Shown here in pieces: positions 13,778-15,380 of a stretch of DNA of 15,380 bases (the first letter of the stretch is position 1; every line of letters starts with the position of its first letter). The notes below the pieces were generated by a model. It did no database searches. It had not been told where the DNA came from and saw nothing but the letters and a program-made list of their open reading frames with translations. The translations under genes were made by a program, and so were the position numbers. The stretch spans positions 1 through 15,380 of the forward strand of contig VSOD01000048.1 in the NCBI GenBank assembly GCA_009774655.1, in the 5' to 3' direction. The stretch is from Lachnospiraceae bacterium (lineage in GTDB: Bacteria > Bacillota_A > Clostridia > Lachnospirales > Lachnospiraceae).

Positions 13778-14387
13778 ATATATCAAAGAGCATTATGAAC
13801 CTGGAGAACCTATTTTTCTGCATGATATCAAAATTGACGGCGTGTCGGATGCGAATATCAGACAAAGGATCGGGAGGCTGACCGCTGCCGGAGAGTTGAT
13901 CCGTTATGAACAGGGTGTGTATTATATGCCAAAAAGGTCCAGATTGAAGGGAACGGCAGTTCTTGCGCCGGATACGGTTGCCCGATATAAGTATATATCC
14001 AGAATGGGCCGTATCATGGGATATTATGCAGGACATACCCTGGCAAACAAGCTGGGCATATCTATGCAGGTGCCTGTAAAGGAAGAGATCACCAGCAATA
14101 ATATGGCGGCCATTGTAAGGGAAGTATCTGTTGGCGACAGGGTGTATATAGTGCGCAAAGCGCCGGTTGAGGTGAACAGGGACAATCACATTGTCCTGCA
14201 GTTACTGGAATTGTTGAAAGATATTGAGGAATACGGTGATGACGAACAGGCGGCCAGACAACAGATCGTAGATTATATTGGAAGATTTCAGATCACAAGA
14301 GAGGCTGTGGATCAATATATTATCTATTTTCCATTAAAAGTGTATAAATCCATTTATGAAATGAGGCTGGAAAATGTATTTGCATGA
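13767..14387 (+). CDS. AbiEi-like antitoxin of a type IV toxin-antitoxin system (DUF6088-like)
   Basis: This 206-residue cytosolic protein is expected to repress its own operon and counteract the AbiEii toxin. Residues about 1-60 form a winged helix: FLHDIKIDGVSDANIRQRIGRLTAAGELIRYEQGVYYMP, with the wing at GVYYMP. The rest (for example GYYAGHTLANKLGISMQVP and VYIVRKAP) matches the C-terminal part of AbiEi/DUF6088 proteins. In type IV systems, the antitoxin does not bind the toxin directly but opposes its action. The start has GAGAGG six bases upstream. The end overlaps the toxin start by 14 bases, an arrangement that couples translation. The coding sequence is more AT-rich than the genes to its left, consistent with transfer. 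Confidence 0.82.
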   Translation: MLSEYIKEHYEPGEPIFLHDIKIDGVSDANIRQRIGRLTAAGELIRYEQGVYYMPKRSRLKGTAVLAPDTVARYKYISRMGRIMGYYAGHTLANKLGISMQVPVKEEITSNNMAAIVREVSVGDRVYIVRKAPVEVNRDNHIVLQLLELLKDIEEYGDDEQAARQQIVDYIGRFQITREAVDQYIIYFPLKVYKSIYEMRLENVFA

Positions 14388-15282
14388 AGACAGAGAACTG
14401 TTCCGGGAGGTTATTACCAATACAGCAGTCTGGAAGAATCAGGCTGTTGCGGTGATAGAAAAAGATTACTATGTTACGATGATTTTGAGACTTTTGGCAG
14501 AGAAGGCTGACAAATGTGTTTTTAAAGGCGGCACATCACTTTCAAAAGGCTTTCATGTGTTAAACAGATTTTCAGAGGACGTTGATATTACTTTTTCTGA
14601 ACATATAGGAGAAGCGCGAAGAAAGAAATTGAAATACAGGGTAATGAAGGAAATTGGTGAAGAACTTGGTCTGCCGATTTCAAACTAGGACAGAATTGAA
14701 AGTGATAAAGACTATAACTGCTATATATTTCGATATGACCCGCTGGATCTGTATGCAGAAAACAGTTTATCAGAGGGTGTCAGAGTAGGGACGGCGCTGT
14801 CATCGTATTCGTTTCCGACGGAAAAGGTAAAGATAGACAGCTATGTCAGACAATATCTGGAAAAGGACAATGAAGACCTGGTTTATGAATTTCAGTTAAG
14901 CCTGTTTGAGATGAATCTGCAGTCGATCAACAGAACCTATATTGATAAGGTGTTTGCTCTGTGCGATTATTATATGCAGGGGAAATCGAAAAGGTATTCC
15001 CGGCATTTATACGATTTATATAAACTGAAAGAGTGCGTAACATTTGATGAAGAGTTTCGCGGATTGATCGGGGAAGTCAGGAAGCACAGGGAAAATATGA
15101 AAATTTGTCCTTCTGCCCGGAAAGACGTGAATATTCCTGCATTGATACATGAATTTTGTGAAAAGGAATTTTACAGACAGGATTATATCGACATAACGGA
15201 ATATTTTGTTGATGACAATGTCGAATACAGGCAGGCGGTGGATGAGATCCTTGCTTTGGCAGACAGTGGTATGTTTGACTGA
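14374..15282 (+). pseudogene. AbiEii-type nucleotidyltransferase toxin interrupted by an in-frame TAG
   Basis: The full frame would encode 302 residues of an AbiEii/AbiGii nucleotidyltransferase toxin. Residues about 49-57 read FKGGTSLSK and 67-72 read RFSEDVD, the nucleotide-binding glycine-serine motif and the metal-binding aspartates of the family. After 104 residues (ending GLPISN), a TAG at 14686-14688 stops the frame. Beyond it the same frame continues without break, DRIESDKDYNCYIFRYDPLDLY and onward, through SRHLYDLYKL (typical AbiEii C-terminal region) to a TGA at 15280-15282. There is no frameshift, so a single base change explains the break. The first 104 residues alone lack the C-terminal half and are unlikely to be active. 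Alternatives are sequencing error or readthrough. It overlaps the antitoxin gene by 14 bases and is followed by a terminator. Confidence 0.85.
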
Positions 15283-15330
15283 TAAAGCACTGATTTTTTT
15301 GTACAGGTTAAACTTATAAAATAAAAAATG

Positions 15331-15362
15331 AAAAGGAGCAGGAAATATCTGTTCCTTTTTTT
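15331..15362 (+). terminator. Rho-independent terminator after the AbiE pair
   Basis: Arms 15331-15341 and 15349-15359 pair over 11 positions (one G-U, outer A-T pairs) around the seven-base loop GAAATAT. A run of seven or more T follows from 15356. It lies about 50 bases after the stop of the toxin frame. Confidence 0.85.
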
Positions 15363-15380
15363 GTGTTATTTTGATACAAT

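Noticed and set aside
14911..15282. Independent 123-residue gene after the amber codon
   Set aside because: It is the in-frame C-terminal part of the AbiEii toxin, and no ribosome site precedes ATG 14911.
1..15380. CRISPR arrays, tRNA or rRNA genes, transposases and integrases
   Set aside because: No regularly spaced repeats, cloverleaf or ribosomal sequence, or mobile-element protein was seen.

Overview
The window looks like chromosome of an anaerobic Firmicute, most likely Lachnospiraceae (order Lachnospirales/Clostridia). The grounds are strong AGGAGG-type ribosome binding sites, moderate GC, and the gene mix: tandem P-II protein, Lpl-type sugar transporter without its own ATPase, YitT protein, CotH kinase, MATE pump and a YeiL-like Crp/Fnr regulator. 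The genus cannot be told from the sequence alone.

Layout, left to right. (1) 3-545: the 3' part of a tandem-domain P-II-like regulator that runs in from the left edge. (2) 716-1333 (-): an iron-sulfur-flavoprotein-like NAD(P)H/FMN oxidoreductase with a clear terminator and a dyad over its putative promoter. (3) 1546-7256 (+): a tight carbohydrate-type operon with a lipoprotein binding protein, two LplB/LplC-like permeases, a divergent nucleoside hydrolase and an AraC-family regulator. It probably imports and hydrolyses a ribosyl or glycosyl compound and depends on an ATPase encoded elsewhere. (4) 7281-8615 (-) and 8831-9454 (+): a MATE efflux pump divergent from a Crp/Fnr-type regulator. Between them lies a near-perfect Crp/Fnr-like palindrome, centred 41.5 bases upstream of the start predicted for the pump promoter. 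(5) 9568-10428 (+): a YitT-family membrane protein with a good promoter. Its 3' end overlaps the next gene tail-to-tail. (6) 13438-10370 (-): a three-gene unit encoding a VTC/polyphosphate-polymerase domain protein, a DUF4956 membrane protein and an exported CotH-family kinase. (7) 13439-13766: a structured, gene-poor stretch with an attenuator-like hairpin facing the VTC operon, one or two small ORFs, and a perfect 24-bp-arm palindrome. (8) 13767-15282 (+): an AbiE-type (type IV) toxin-antitoxin pair. The antitoxin is intact and the nucleotidyltransferase toxin is interrupted by one in-frame TAG. A strong terminator follows at the right edge.

Most noteworthy are the VTC-DUF4956-CotH unit with its attenuator-like leader, the amber-interrupted AbiEii toxin beneath an intact antitoxin and a 51-base operator-like palindrome, the Crp/Fnr site between the pump and the regulator, and the pairing of an Lpl-type transporter with a nucleoside hydrolase lacking the usual active-site histidine. 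All functions are read from sequence patterns; no database search was possible.
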